Assembly: GCA_900465675.1 (NCBI GenBank)
Contig: UBJR01000009.1
Location: 734,429 to 798,428, forward strand
Direction: 5' to 3'
Origin: Hyphomicrobiales bacterium
Lineage (GTDB): Bacteria > Pseudomonadota > Alphaproteobacteria > Rhizobiales > Rhizobiaceae
Length of the DNA: 64,000 nucleotides
Shown: in pieces, positions 1-8,322 of the stretch
Layout: every line of letters starts with the position of its first letter
Numbering within the stretch: position 1 is the stretch's first letter
The notes under the pieces: generated by a model
Seen by the model: only the letters and a program-made list of their open reading frames with translations
Database searches by the model: none
Told to the model about the DNA's origin: nothing
Position numbers and translations under genes: made by a program

Positions 1-248
1 GGTTCTCGAACACGCCCTCAGGCGTTCGGGAGCTTCAGCGTCGTCGCAGGCTTCTGATTGCGTGCATCAAATCGGGTTCCGCAGGAAAATCGTGAAAAGG
101 CCGATAGCAGGAAAAAAATCCGCCGTCCAACGCAAAATGCAGGCAGCGCAAAATGGCCTGTGACGCACTGTTCAATCTTTGCCCGCTGCAAAGACCGGCC
201 GTCTGCGATATCTTTGCCTCAACGAGACCAATTCGAAGGAAACACGCA
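1..248. other. Left edge, no supported gene
   Basis: This stretch precedes the first gene. Short open frames exist on both strands but none has a ribosome binding site plus a recognisable protein. It presumably holds the promoter of the downstream reductase gene; I could not pick a convincing -35/-10 pair. Confidence 0.4.
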
Positions 249-1235
249 ATGGGCATGCTGGTGGAAGGCGTCTGGCATGACGTCTGGTACGATACGAAGG
301 AAACCAAGGGCCATTTCAAACGGGCCGCATCGCAGTTCCGCAACTGGGTGACTTCCGATGGCGCGGCCGGCCCCTCCGGCACCGGCGGCTTCAAGGCCGA
401 GCGCGACCGCTACCATCTATATGTCTCGCTCGCCTGTCCCTGGGCACACCGCACGCTGATCTTCCGCAAGCTGAAGAAGCTGGAAGACATCATCTCCGTC
501 TCCGTCGTCGATCCGCTGATGGTGGAAAACGGCTGGGAATTCCAGATCAGCGAAGGCGCCACCGGCGACCACCTGTTCGGCGCAAAGGCGCTCTGGGAAA
601 TCTACGTGAAGGCCGATCCTAAATATTCGGGCCGTGTCACCGTTCCGGTTCTCTGGGACAAGAAGACCGGCACGATCGTTAACAACGAGTCGTCCGAAAT
701 CATCCGCATGTTCAACAGCGCCTTCGACGGCATCACCGGCTCGACGCTCGACCTCTATCCGGCCACTCTCGCCGCCGAAATCAACGAGTTGAACGCGCTG
801 GTCTACAACACCGTCAACAACGGCGTCTACAAGGCCGGTTTTGCGACCACGCAGGAAGCCTATGGCCAAAGCGTCGTCAAGCTGTTCGAAACGCTGGATG
901 TGCTGGAAGCCCGCCTCGGCAAGGGCCGCTACCTGTTCGGCGATACCCTGACGGAGGCAGACTGGCGGCTGTTCACCACGCTGGTGCGCTTCGACCCCGT
1001 CTATGTCGGCCATTTCAAATGCAATATCCGCCGCATCGACGACTACCCGAACCTGTCGGGCTACCTGCGTGACCTCTACCAGACGCCTGGCGTCAAGGAG
1101 ACGGTGAACATGCGCCACATCAAGGAACATTATTACCGCAGCCACAAGACGATCAACCCGACCGGCATCGTCCCTGTCGGCCCGGAGCTCGATCTCGACC
1201 GGCCGCATGGCCGCACCAAGCTTGCGGCCGCCTGA
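249..1235 (+). CDS. Glutathionyl-hydroquinone reductase (GST omega-like, YqjG/PcpF family)
   Basis: 328-residue cytosolic enzyme of the family that reduces glutathionyl-hydroquinones, releasing hydroquinone and glutathione disulfide. The N-terminal thioredoxin-like domain carries the motif LACPWAHRT, placing the catalytic Cys at residue 63 (the position known for E. coli YqjG); the C-terminal half is the all-helical GST domain. The ATG at 249 is chosen because GAAGGA lies about 8 bases upstream and the protein then begins with the family-typical MGMLVEGVW; the frame stays open upstream to 153 but that extension has no family character. It converges on the Nudix gene with a 3-base gap. Family assignment is strong; the physiological substrate is not visible. 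Confidence 0.9.
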   Translation: MGMLVEGVWHDVWYDTKETKGHFKRAASQFRNWVTSDGAAGPSGTGGFKAERDRYHLYVSLACPWAHRTLIFRKLKKLEDIISVSVVDPLMVENGWEFQISEGATGDHLFGAKALWEIYVKADPKYSGRVTVPVLWDKKTGTIVNNESSEIIRMFNSAFDGITGSTLDLYPATLAAEINELNALVYNTVNNGVYKAGFATTQEAYGQSVVKLFETLDVLEARLGKGRYLFGDTLTEADWRLFTTLVRFDPVYVGHFKCNIRRIDDYPNLSGYLRDLYQTPGVKETVNMRHIKEHYYRSHKTINPTGIVPVGPELDLDRPHGRTKLAAA

Positions 1236-1238
1236 CCC

Positions 1239-1718
1239 CTACCAATATTGAGCGGCCGGCTCTGCGCCGCTCAATTCCCTGAGGCGGCGCTTCGTCGCAT
1301 CGGTGGTCCCCTCCGGCAGCGCATCGAGCGCGAAGAAACCGCTCTCTACGATTTCCATATCGGGCTGGCGTGGCGCCGTCTGCTCGACATCGGCACGGTA
1401 GAAGACCACATGGTCGCGCCGGCTGGCCGACCTGTTCAGATAGACCTGAAAGAGCTTCGGCTCGCCGACGATCCGAAGGTTCCCCTCTTCCCGCAATTCC
1501 TTGACCAGCGCCTCATGCGACGTTTCCCGCCGCTCGATGCCGCCGCCCGGCATATGCCAGCCCGGCACATAGCTATGTCGGACGAGGAACACCTTGCCCG
1601 ACGGATCGAAACAGGCCGCGCGCACGCCCATCGTCATCCCGCGCGTCATGGCGAAGTAAACGTGGACGACCCGCATCAGGATTTTCGACTGCCAAGACCT
1701 GATCTCGTTGCTCGCCAT
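1239..1718 (-). CDS. Nudix hydrolase
   Basis: 159-residue protein of the Nudix family, which cleaves nucleoside diphosphates linked to another moiety using a metal-binding Nudix box. The box spans residues 59-81: Gly59, Glu65 and then KELREEGNL. Two positions deviate from the canonical GX5EX7REUXEEXGU: Lys73 replaces Arg and Asn80 replaces Gly, while the metal-binding Glu77 and Glu78 are kept, so activity is plausible. Start ATG at 1718. The C-terminal tail (SGAEPAAQYW) runs right up to the end of the reductase gene. The substrate cannot be told from sequence. Confidence 0.85.
   Translation of the reverse strand: MASNEIRSWQSKILMRVVHVYFAMTRGMTMGVRAACFDPSGKVFLVRHSYVPGWHMPGGGIERRETSHEALVKELREEGNLRIVGEPKLFQVYLNRSASRRDHVVFYRADVEQTAPRQPDMEIVESGFFALDALPEGTTDATKRRLRELSGAEPAAQYW
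1248..1274 (+). terminator. Possible terminator hairpin at the reductase/Nudix junction
   Basis: Perfect 9-bp inverted repeat TTGAGCGGC (1248-1256) and GCCGCTCAA (1266-1274) with a 9-base loop, starting 12 bases after the reductase stop codon and lying inside the last codons of the convergent Nudix gene. Only TT follows on the plus strand, so termination is uncertain. Confidence 0.35.
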
Positions 1719-1789
1719 CGTTCCGTTTTCACTATTTCGTTCAAGCAGATGTGTTTGAATTGTAAATATCCTGGTCTATGTGTCGTAGC

Positions 1790-2698
1790 ATGTTCAAGCT
1801 CGCGCATATCTCAGACATTCACCTCGGCCCACTTCCCCGTCTTTCATTCCGCGAGCTCTTCTCGAAGCGCATCACCGGCTTTGTGAACTGGCACCGTAAC
1901 CGGCGCAAGCATCTTTTCGGCGGAACGCTGGATCTGCTTCTGGAAGACATCCGCGCTCATAAGGCAGACCATCTGGCGGTCACCGGCGATCTCGTCAATC
2001 TGGCGAGCGGGCTGGAAATCCGCTCCGCCGCCGGCTGGCTGCGCGATCTCGGCGATCCCGAGGAGACGTCGATCGTCCCCGGCAATCACGACGCCTATGT
2101 GCCGGGTGCCTACGAGAAGTCGATGCGTGCTTGGTACGATTATGTGCGCGGCGACCTGGCGCCTGCCGAATGGCAGGAAGACAAGCATATCTTCCCCTAT
2201 CTGAGGGTCCGCGGCAAAGTCGCGATCATCGGCTGCTCGACCGCCGTCGCAACGCCCCCCTTTGCCGCCAGCGGTTTCTTCGGCCAGCGCCAGGCTCGCG
2301 AGGCGGTCAACATGCTGCGCGCCGCAGGTGAAGCCGGGCTCTTCCGCGTGGTGATGATCCACCATCCGCCGATCCGTGGCGCCACCTCGTTTCACAAGCG
2401 GATGATTGGCATCCGCCGCTTCGCCGCCGTCGTCACATCAGGCGGCGCCGAGCTCGTGCTGCACGGCCACACCCATCTCAATACGCTATACTGGCTGAAG
2501 GGACAGACAGGCCCGGTCCCCGTCGTCGGCATCGCATCCGCCTCTCAGGGCCCCGGCGGCATGAAGCCGCGCGCCGCCTATAATCTCTTCTCGATCGATG
2601 GCTCGCCCGGCGCCTGGGAACTGAAGGGCGAACGCTTCAGCCTCAACGATCAGGGCGATGGCGTTTCGCCCGAAAGCGTCGATATTTTCAAGCTTTAG
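1790..2698 (+). CDS. Calcineurin-like metallophosphoesterase
   Basis: 302-residue protein with the full set of two-metal phosphoesterase motifs: DIHLG (Asp9, His11), TGDLVN (Asp67), GNHD (98-101), HHPP (191-194) and HGHTH (225-229). Relatives hydrolyse phosphodiesters such as cyclic nucleotides or UDP-diacylglucosamine; the substrate here is unknown. I prefer the ATG at 1790 (MFKLAHISDIHLG) over the in-frame ATG at 1778, since the beta strand leading to DIHLG is normally at the very N terminus; neither start has a strong ribosome binding site. It is divergent from the Nudix gene, and a short AT-rich gap (1719-1789) probably holds both promoters. Confidence 0.87.
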   Translation: MFKLAHISDIHLGPLPRLSFRELFSKRITGFVNWHRNRRKHLFGGTLDLLLEDIRAHKADHLAVTGDLVNLASGLEIRSAAGWLRDLGDPEETSIVPGNHDAYVPGAYEKSMRAWYDYVRGDLAPAEWQEDKHIFPYLRVRGKVAIIGCSTAVATPPFAASGFFGQRQAREAVNMLRAAGEAGLFRVVMIHHPPIRGATSFHKRMIGIRRFAAVVTSGGAELVLHGHTHLNTLYWLKGQTGPVPVVGIASASQGPGGMKPRAAYNLFSIDGSPGAWELKGERFSLNDQGDGVSPESVDIFKL

Positions 2699-2831
2699 CA
2701 GCAAAAGCGGAATCAGTTTCGCCGCAGCTTGAATCGCTTTGCGAGGATTTTTCCCGCGCGGTAATCCTGCCCTTGGTATTTCCAGATCGAGGCGTACAAT
2801 CGCGCCATCGACGCCGATCAGGGAGCCTCTC

Positions 2832-3392
2832 ATGCGCATCGCCGCCAACCGTATCTGCCGCCTCACCCTCGCCTTTGGCCTTGCCGCCGGGCTTGCCGCA
2901 CCGGCCTTCGCAGTCGGTGACGAGAACGACGAGACCAGCCCGCCGCCAAAGACCGAGACGACGACCAAATGCGCCGATGGCAAGGTCTGGGACAAGGACA
3001 AGAAGGAATGCGTCGACGCCAAGAAGCAGAGCTTCAACGACGACGATCTCTACAAGTTCGCCCGCGAATTCGCCTATGCCGGCCAGTATGAGAATGCCAT
3101 CAACATTCTGAACCTCGCCAAGAACCAGAGCGATCCGCGCATCCTCAACTATCTCGGCTATGCCAACCGCAAGGCCGGCCGCTTCGAACTCGGCATGTCC
3201 TACTACCGCAAGGCACTGCAGGCCGATGAGAATTATATCCTCGCCCGGTCATACATGGGCCAGGCATTGGTGGAACAAGGAGACGTTCAGGGCGCCAAGG
3301 TTCAGCTCGTCGAAATCCGCGATCGCGGCGGCGAAAACACCTGGGCCTACCGCGCGCTGCTGCAGAGCTTGAACGGTTACAGGACCTATTGA
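2832..3392 (+). CDS. Exported tetratricopeptide-repeat protein
   Basis: 186-residue protein. The ATG at 2832 gives a signal peptide (residues about 1-25, Leu/Ala rich, ending APAFA) followed by an acidic, proline-containing linker and a Cys pair (KCADGKVWDKDKKECVD) that could form a disulfide in the periplasm. From about residue 75 to the end there are roughly three TPR helix pairs, including LNYLGYANRKAGRFELGMSY and LARSYMGQALVEQGD. Small exported TPR proteins of this layout are common in Rhizobiales; the role is unknown. The upstream in-frame ATG at 2739 would bury the signal peptide and is rejected. Confidence 0.8.
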   Translation: MRIAANRICRLTLAFGLAAGLAAPAFAVGDENDETSPPPKTETTTKCADGKVWDKDKKECVDAKKQSFNDDDLYKFAREFAYAGQYENAINILNLAKNQSDPRILNYLGYANRKAGRFELGMSYYRKALQADENYILARSYMGQALVEQGDVQGAKVQLVEIRDRGGENTWAYRALLQSLNGYRTY

Positions 3393-3557
3393 AACACGAG
3401 CGTGTGATGAGCGGCGGAAAACCTTTGGGAAATCGCCGCTTAGCCTCTCTTCTGGTTGCGAAGCACGTCAAACTTGTTTCATAAAGGTCACATTCGCGAT
3501 ATAAAATCGTTTACCCGCACCGGCGCTTCGCGCCGGACATGTTCATGAAATGAGACT

Positions 3558-4067
3558 ATGCGTCAGCCCGTAACGACCATCGACATCCGACGCGACCTAG
3601 TCGGCTTGCTGCCGCGGTTGCGCCGTTTTGCGATGACGCTGACGGGTGATGTCGCGGCAGCCGATGAACTGGTGCAGAGCGTCTGTCAGCGCGCCGTCGC
3701 CAAGAGCCAGCAGTGGAACGGCGAAGGACGGCTGGAAAGCTGGGTCTATACGCTCGCGCGGCATCTCTGGAATGACGAAGGCCGCAAGCGCCGCCCCCGC
3801 CCTGCCGCGCCGAAAGGCAACGTCACCGACATCCGCGAGGCCGCCCGCGAGCGCACCACCGTTACCGATACCGATCTCGTCCACCGGATGCTTGCCGAAA
3901 TGCCCGAGAACCTCGCCAGCATCTTCCTGCTGACTGTGGTCGAAGGTCACAGTTACGAGCAGACGGCCGAGATCATGGGCATTCCGGCAATCGGCGTTTC
4001 GGCGCAGCTTGCCGCCGCGAGACTGCATTTCGCCAGCCTCGCCGACGACTTTCACCACAGGTACTGA
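3558..4067 (+). CDS. ECF-type RNA polymerase sigma factor
   Basis: 169-residue sigma-70 family protein of the extracytoplasmic-function class: region 2 at about residues 15-80 (LRRFAMTLTGDVAAADELVQ; core-binding and -10 recognition) and region 4 at about 105-165 (helix-turn-helix around EGHSYEQTAEIMGIPAIGV). No region 1.1 or 3 is present. It is followed after 3 bases by an anti-sigma factor gene, the usual arrangement in which the membrane partner holds the sigma factor inactive. I could not recognise a specific subgroup, and saw no clear GGAAC-type promoter upstream. Confidence 0.88.
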   Translation: MRQPVTTIDIRRDLVGLLPRLRRFAMTLTGDVAAADELVQSVCQRAVAKSQQWNGEGRLESWVYTLARHLWNDEGRKRRPRPAAPKGNVTDIREAARERTTVTDTDLVHRMLAEMPENLASIFLLTVVEGHSYEQTAEIMGIPAIGVSAQLAAARLHFASLADDFHHRY

Positions 4068-4070
4068 CCT

Positions 4071-4916
4071 TTGCCGGATTTCAAGAAACTGCCGCTCGAT
4101 GCACAGCTGACCGCCCTTCTCGACGGCGAAACGACGCCGGAGCAGAAGCATGAGTTGGAAGAGCGCATCGCCAGCGACGAAGGCGCCCGCAGGCTCTATG
4201 ACAAGCTGAGGCACGGCGCCGATTTTGGCCGCCGCAGGCTTGAGGATGTGCTGAAGGAGCCCGTTCCTCTGGCGCTGGTGCGTTCGATCAAGAGCGTGCA
4301 GCCGCCAAAGGCGCCTGTCGCGCCGCGGGCCACGCGCCCGTCGCTGAAGCTGTCGCCTTCCGGGCCGAAGGCGCTTGCCGCCGCACTCATTCTCTTCGCT
4401 GCCGGCTGCGGCATCGGCTATCTCGTCGGCATCGGCCCGGGCGATCCGACGCCGGGCGACGATCAGCACGTCACCGACGACAGCCCGCGCACTAAGGATT
4501 GGCTGAACGATGTGGCTGGCTATCAGCGGATGATCATCCGTCAGCCCCGTCATCTTGTGGAAGTGCCCGCCTCTCAGGCGGAAGAAATCTCAAGCTGGCT
4601 GACCTCGACCGTCGGCGTCGCCTTCCGCGTGCCTGACCTGACCGGCGAAGGCTGGACGTTCCAGGGTGCCCGTGTCGTGCTTGGCGATGGCCGCCCGGCC
4701 GGGCAGCTGGTCTATTCAAGCGCCGACGGCGACCTGATCTCGATCTATTTCCGCAAGGATAGCCAGCCTGCCGATACCGAGGACTTCAAGGAAACCATCA
4801 AGGACGAAGTCGGTCTGGTGACCTGGCACAATGCCGGTACGTCCTACGCCCTCGTCGGCCCCTCCGCCGAAGCATCGCTCAGCCAGATCGCCATGGAAGT
4901 CGCGGCAGAGATCTAA
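4071..4916 (+). CDS. Membrane anti-sigma factor (zf-HC2/RsgI-like layout)
   Basis: 281-residue protein directly downstream of the ECF sigma gene. The N-terminal ~70 residues are helical and acidic (LPLDAQLTALLDGETTPEQ, typical of anti-sigma domains); one transmembrane helix lies at about residues 100-121 (ALAAALILFAAGCGIGYLVG); the C-terminal ~150 residues would be periplasmic. No CxxC/HxxxC zinc signature is seen. The frame opens with TTG at 4071, three bases after the sigma stop TGA, which suggests translational coupling; no ATG is available near the N terminus. Role inferred from context plus topology. Confidence 0.8.
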   Translation: MPDFKKLPLDAQLTALLDGETTPEQKHELEERIASDEGARRLYDKLRHGADFGRRRLEDVLKEPVPLALVRSIKSVQPPKAPVAPRATRPSLKLSPSGPKALAAALILFAAGCGIGYLVGIGPGDPTPGDDQHVTDDSPRTKDWLNDVAGYQRMIIRQPRHLVEVPASQAEEISSWLTSTVGVAFRVPDLTGEGWTFQGARVVLGDGRPAGQLVYSSADGDLISIYFRKDSQPADTEDFKETIKDEVGLVTWHNAGTSYALVGPSAEASLSQIAMEVAAEI

Positions 4917-4940
4917 GCTCCCCAGCAAAACGGAATCAAA

Positions 4941-4970
4941 AAGGTGCAGCGGATCGCTCCGCTGCACCTT
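4941..4970. terminator. Bidirectional rho-independent terminator
   Basis: Perfect 13-bp stem AAGGTGCAGCGGA / TCCGCTGCACCTT with loop TCGC, flanked by an A run on the left and a T run on the right. It sits between the convergent ends of the anti-sigma gene and leuA and can serve both. Confidence 0.9.
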
Positions 4971-4985
4971 TTCATTGTCGATATC

Positions 4986-6719
4986 TCAGTTCTTGCCGGC
5001 CTTGACGTCGAGCACGCGGTTGGCGGCCGAGACGATCGCTTCCAGCGAGGCGCCGACGATATTGGTGCTGATGCCGGCGCCGAACAGCTTTCCACCCGGA
5101 TAGGCGGTCTCGACATAGGAGATCGCCGAGGCGTTCGAGCCGTGCTGCAGCGAGTGCTCGGAATAATCCTGCACCGACATCTCGACGCCGAGATAGTCCG
5201 AGAGCGCGTTGATGAAGCCGTCGATCGGGCCGTTGCCGCGGCCTTCGATCTTCTTGGTCACACCGTTGTCGGTGATCTCGGCAGCAACCACTCGCACGCC
5301 CTTGCGTTCGGGGTCGGCGAATGTGTGGTGATCGACGAACTTGATGCGGCCCTTCGGCTGCGTCACGTAGCGGTCGATGAAGTGCTCGTAGATCCGCTTC
5401 GATGGCACTTCTTTGCCTTCTTCATCGGTGATCCGCTGGATTTCCTCGCGGTATTCGACCTGCAGGTTGCGCGGCAGGTTGAGCCCGTAATCCTGCTGCA
5501 GGATATAGGCGATGCCGCCCTTGCCCGACTGCGAGTTGATGCGGATGATCGCCTCGTAGGAACGGCCGACATCCTGCGGGTCGATCGGCAGATACGGCAC
5601 TTCCCAGACCGGATGGTTGGCGACCTTGATCGCCTTCATGCCCTTGTTGATCGCATCCTGATGCGAGCCGGAGAAGGCGGTATAGACCAGTTCGCCGACA
5701 TAGGGGTGGCGCTCCGGAATGACCATCTCGTTGGAATATTCGTAGACGGCCTTGATCCGCTCGATATCGGAGCAATCCAGTTCCGGATCGATACCCTGCG
5801 TGTACATGTTCAGCGCCAGCGTCACCACGTCGACATTACCGGTGCGCTCGCCATTGCCGAACAGCGTGCCTTCGACACGATCGGCACCCGCCATCAGGCC
5901 GAGTTCGGTCGCGGCGATGCCGGTGCCGCGGTCGTTATGCGGATGCAAGGAGATGATGATGTTTTCGCGGTTGTCGATCTGCCGGCACATCCACTCGATC
6001 TGGTCGGCATAGATGTTCGGCGTCGCCATCTCGACGGTCGATGGCAGGTTGATGATCAGCTTGTCGTCTGCGGTCGGCTTCACTTCGGCGATAACCGCGT
6101 TGCAGATTTCCAGCGCCACTTCCAGCTCGGTGCCGGTAAAGCTCTCCGGCGAATACTGGAAGCGGTAACCGCCACCGGCCCTTTCCGCCATGTCGGTGAT
6201 CATCTTCGCCGCATCGACGGCGATCTGCTTGATGCCGTTGACATCCTTGGCGAACACCACGCGGCGCTGCAGCTCGGAGGTCGAATTGTAGAAATGGATG
6301 ATCGGCTTGTGGGCACCCTGCAGCGATTCGAAGGTGCGGGTAATCAGTTCCGGGCGGCACTGCACCAGCACCTGCAGGGAAACGTCGTCAGGCACACCAC
6401 CCTCTTCCACACACCAGCGGGCGAAGTCGAAATCGGTCTGCGAAGCCGAGGGGAAACCGATCTCGATTTCCTTGAACCCCATGTCGAGCAGCAGCTGGAA
6501 CATCCGGGCCTTGCGGTCGTGGCCCATCGGGTTGACCAGCGACTGGTTGCCGTCGCGCAGATCCACGGAGCACCAGATCGGCGCCTTGGTGATTGTCTTC
6601 GACGGCCAGGTGCGGTCAGGAATGTTGATCGTCGGATAGGCGCGGTATTTCAGCCCTGCTTCGGGCATGCCGGCCTTCGGGGAGGTGCTGGTTTGGGAGG
6701 AATTGCTGTTGGCGTCCAT
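4986..6719 (-). CDS. leuA: 2-isopropylmalate synthase
   Basis: 577-residue enzyme that condenses acetyl-CoA with 2-ketoisovalerate, the first committed step of leucine synthesis. The HMGL-like TIM barrel begins with SVDLRDGNQ (residues 51-59; Asp/Arg for metal and substrate) and contains HPHNDRGTG and GNGERTGNVD; the C-terminal LeuA regulatory domain (leucine feedback) follows. The length fits the long LeuA type. Start ATG at 6719 is preceded by AAGAGACGACGACA; a GTG eight codons upstream is less likely. It is preceded by a Leu-rich leader peptide gene with its own promoter (6874-7035), so expression is probably set by leucine supply through attenuation as well as by enzyme feedback. Confidence 0.96.
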   Translation of the reverse strand: MDANSNSSQTSTSPKAGMPEAGLKYRAYPTINIPDRTWPSKTITKAPIWCSVDLRDGNQSLVNPMGHDRKARMFQLLLDMGFKEIEIGFPSASQTDFDFARWCVEEGGVPDDVSLQVLVQCRPELITRTFESLQGAHKPIIHFYNSTSELQRRVVFAKDVNGIKQIAVDAAKMITDMAERAGGGYRFQYSPESFTGTELEVALEICNAVIAEVKPTADDKLIINLPSTVEMATPNIYADQIEWMCRQIDNRENIIISLHPHNDRGTGIAATELGLMAGADRVEGTLFGNGERTGNVDVVTLALNMYTQGIDPELDCSDIERIKAVYEYSNEMVIPERHPYVGELVYTAFSGSHQDAINKGMKAIKVANHPVWEVPYLPIDPQDVGRSYEAIIRINSQSGKGGIAYILQQDYGLNLPRNLQVEYREEIQRITDEEGKEVPSKRIYEHFIDRYVTQPKGRIKFVDHHTFADPERKGVRVVAAEITDNGVTKKIEGRGNGPIDGFINALSDYLGVEMSVQDYSEHSLQHGSNASAISYVETAYPGGKLFGAGISTNIVGASLEAIVSAANRVLDVKAGKN

Positions 6720-6829
6720 TGTCGTCGTCTCTTCTCGCTTCACGCATAAGCCGGCGCCCGTTCGGGGATGAGCCGTCTTCGATGCGGACCTGTAGGGGTC
6801 TTGTGTGGCCTGGTCTTGAACGTTCGTGA

Positions 6830-6875
6830 GAGGAGCTCTTATGCCGGCAGGCTTTTCGGCCGCCGGGCGCTCCTC
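6830..6875 (-). promoter_or_regulatory. leuA attenuator: overlapping RNA pairings after the leader peptide
   Basis: On the minus-strand RNA, GAGGAGC (6875-6869), which begins in the leader stop codon, can pair with GCUCCUC (6836-6830), enclosing a GCCGGC-rich inner stem. The same GAGGAG can alternatively pair with the CUCCUC part of the Leu codons (6912-6904 area). The two pairings exclude each other, the usual logic of ribosome-mediated attenuation. I see no strong U run after the hairpin, so whether the outcome is transcription termination or translational control is open. Confidence 0.55.
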
Positions 6876-6999
6876 AACGGACCCGGCAACCGCGCGTAAG
6901 GCCGAGGAGAAGAAGCGAGGTCAGGGCATGCGCGTTGTCGCGCAGGGCGATACGCCCGCGTGCAATCGTGCCAGAAATCTTTGCGCCTGTGGTCTTCAT
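6874..6999 (-). CDS. Leucine leader peptide of leuA (leuL-like), apparently leaderless
   Basis: 41-codon frame starting ATG at 6999 and ending TGA at 6874, too short and unusual for standard gene calls. Codons 29-32 are four consecutive Leu codons (CTT CTT CTC CTC, 6915-6904); codons 19, 26 and 34 are also Leu. The ATG begins 8 bases after the -10 box of a near-consensus promoter, so the mRNA probably starts at or one base before it, without a ribosome binding site. This is the same architecture as rhizobial trpL. It lies 155 bases upstream of the leuA start. Evidence is direct for the frame and codons; function in attenuation is inference from the Leu run and position. Confidence 0.7.
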   Translation of the reverse strand: MKTTGAKISGTIARGRIALRDNAHALTSLLLLGLTRGCRVR

Positions 7000-7006
7000 G
7001 CTCGGG

Positions 7007-7035
7007 CTTATAGCCGTGCGCTAAAAAACTGGCAA
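7007..7035 (-). promoter_or_regulatory. Sigma70-type promoter for the leuA leader
   Basis: Minus-strand TTGCCA (-35, 7035-7030), 17-base spacer, TATAAG (-10, 7012-7007). Seven bases separate the -10 box from the leader ATG at 6999, placing transcription start at or beside the start codon. Confidence 0.7.
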
Positions 7036-7043
7036 CCCCCCAC

Positions 7044-8228
7044 CTATGCTTTTGCCTTTTTCACCAGATGCTGCAGCGTCAGCATCAATCCGCCCGCCAG
7101 CAATCCCCAGAAAGCACCGGAGATGCCCGCAAAGGAAACGCCTGACGCGGTAACCAGGAACGTGATCGCCGCCGCCTCGCGCGATTCGGGCGCCTGGAAC
7201 GCCGCCATGGCGGAGCTCGAGAAGGCGCCGACCAGCGCAAGACCGGCGACCGCCTGGATCAGCACCGGCGGCGCCAGCGCCACCGCAGTCGTCACGGCAC
7301 CGGCAAGCGGCCCGAGGATCAGGTAGCAGATGCCACAGACCAGCACTGCCCAGTAGCGGCGGGCCGGATCCGGATGCGCATCGGGACCGGCGCACATCGC
7401 CGCGGTGATCGCCGCCAGATTGACCGCATGGCCACCGAAGGGCGCAGCCAGCAGTGAAAAGACGCCGGAGATCGCAAACAGCGGCCCGGGCTTCGGCTCG
7501 TAGCCGTTGACCTTCATGACCGCGATGCCGGGAATATTCTGCGAGGCCATGGTGACGATGAACAGCGGCAGCGCGATCGAGATGAAGGCCGGCAGATTGA
7601 AGACCGGGGCGACAAACTCGACGGTCGGCAGCAGCGCCCGTCCAACGGCCGCCCCTGCTCCATCCGGAATATCGACACCGAACGCCACTACCAGCCCGAA
7701 GGCGGCAAGTGCCGCCGGTACGGCGAGCAGCCGCTTGAAGGCGCCGACCACCATCCAGGTCAGCACGATCGGCAGACCAAGCCACGGATTGAAACCGACA
7801 GCCTTAACAGGCGCAAAACAGAGCCCGATCAGCACGCCCGCCAGCATCGCATTGGCGAGCGGCGCGGGAATGGCCGCCACCGCCCGGCCCAGCGGCTTGA
7901 AAAGACCGGCAACCACGATCAGCAGCGCACAGATGATGAAGGCGCCGACGGCCGCATTGAACCCGCCCTCGACGATCCCGGTGCTGGCAAGCAGCGCCGC
8001 CCCCGGCGTCGACCAAGCCATGCTGACCGGCAGCCGCGTCGTGAAGCTCAGCACGATGGCGCAAATCCCGAGCCCCAGCGACAGTGCCATCAGGCCCGAT
8101 GCCGCCTGCGCCTCGGTGGCGCCAACCGTCTGCAGCCCGTGCAGCACCACGGCAAACGAACTGGCAAAGCCGGCGAAAGCCGCGAGAACGCCCATGAACA
8201 GGCTTTGAACGGAAAAGTCTTTGAGCAT
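7044..8228 (-). CDS. BenE-family benzoate/H+ symporter-like transporter
   Basis: 394-residue, very hydrophobic protein with about 11-12 membrane helices in the inner membrane. Relatives of BenE import benzoate with protons; the family signature region near the N terminus (FAGFASSFAVVLHGLQTVGA) and the glycine-rich PGAALLAS segment are present. No benzoate degradation genes are nearby, so the substrate is uncertain. The ATG at 8228 (MLKDFSVQSLFMG) matches the usual family start; an in-frame ATG at 8270 would add 14 residues. Neither start has a strong ribosome binding site. Transcribed towards the leu leader promoter, 8 bases from its -35 box. Confidence 0.82.
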   Translation of the reverse strand: MLKDFSVQSLFMGVLAAFAGFASSFAVVLHGLQTVGATEAQAASGLMALSLGLGICAIVLSFTTRLPVSMAWSTPGAALLASTGIVEGGFNAAVGAFIICALLIVVAGLFKPLGRAVAAIPAPLANAMLAGVLIGLCFAPVKAVGFNPWLGLPIVLTWMVVGAFKRLLAVPAALAAFGLVVAFGVDIPDGAGAAVGRALLPTVEFVAPVFNLPAFISIALPLFIVTMASQNIPGIAVMKVNGYEPKPGPLFAISGVFSLLAAPFGGHAVNLAAITAAMCAGPDAHPDPARRYWAVLVCGICYLILGPLAGAVTTAVALAPPVLIQAVAGLALVGAFSSSAMAAFQAPESREAAAITFLVTASGVSFAGISGAFWGLLAGGLMLTLQHLVKKAKA

Positions 8229-8322
8229 TGCGGGACTCGCGTGATGGGGGGCGAATACCGCATGGAGCATGGAGCTTGGGCCGCATGCAAGTGCAAGCGG
8301 CCCTGCAAGCGTTCGTCTGCCG

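Noticed and set aside
4944..6749. A 601-codon open frame on the plus strand across leuA
   Set aside because: It is the antisense of leuA; its protein has no fold-like features and high GC codon bias on the opposite strand creates such frames.
6917..6999. A GC-rich segment of the leu leader considered as an alternative terminator
   Set aside because: The inverted repeats there are short and lie within the leader coding sequence; no U run follows.
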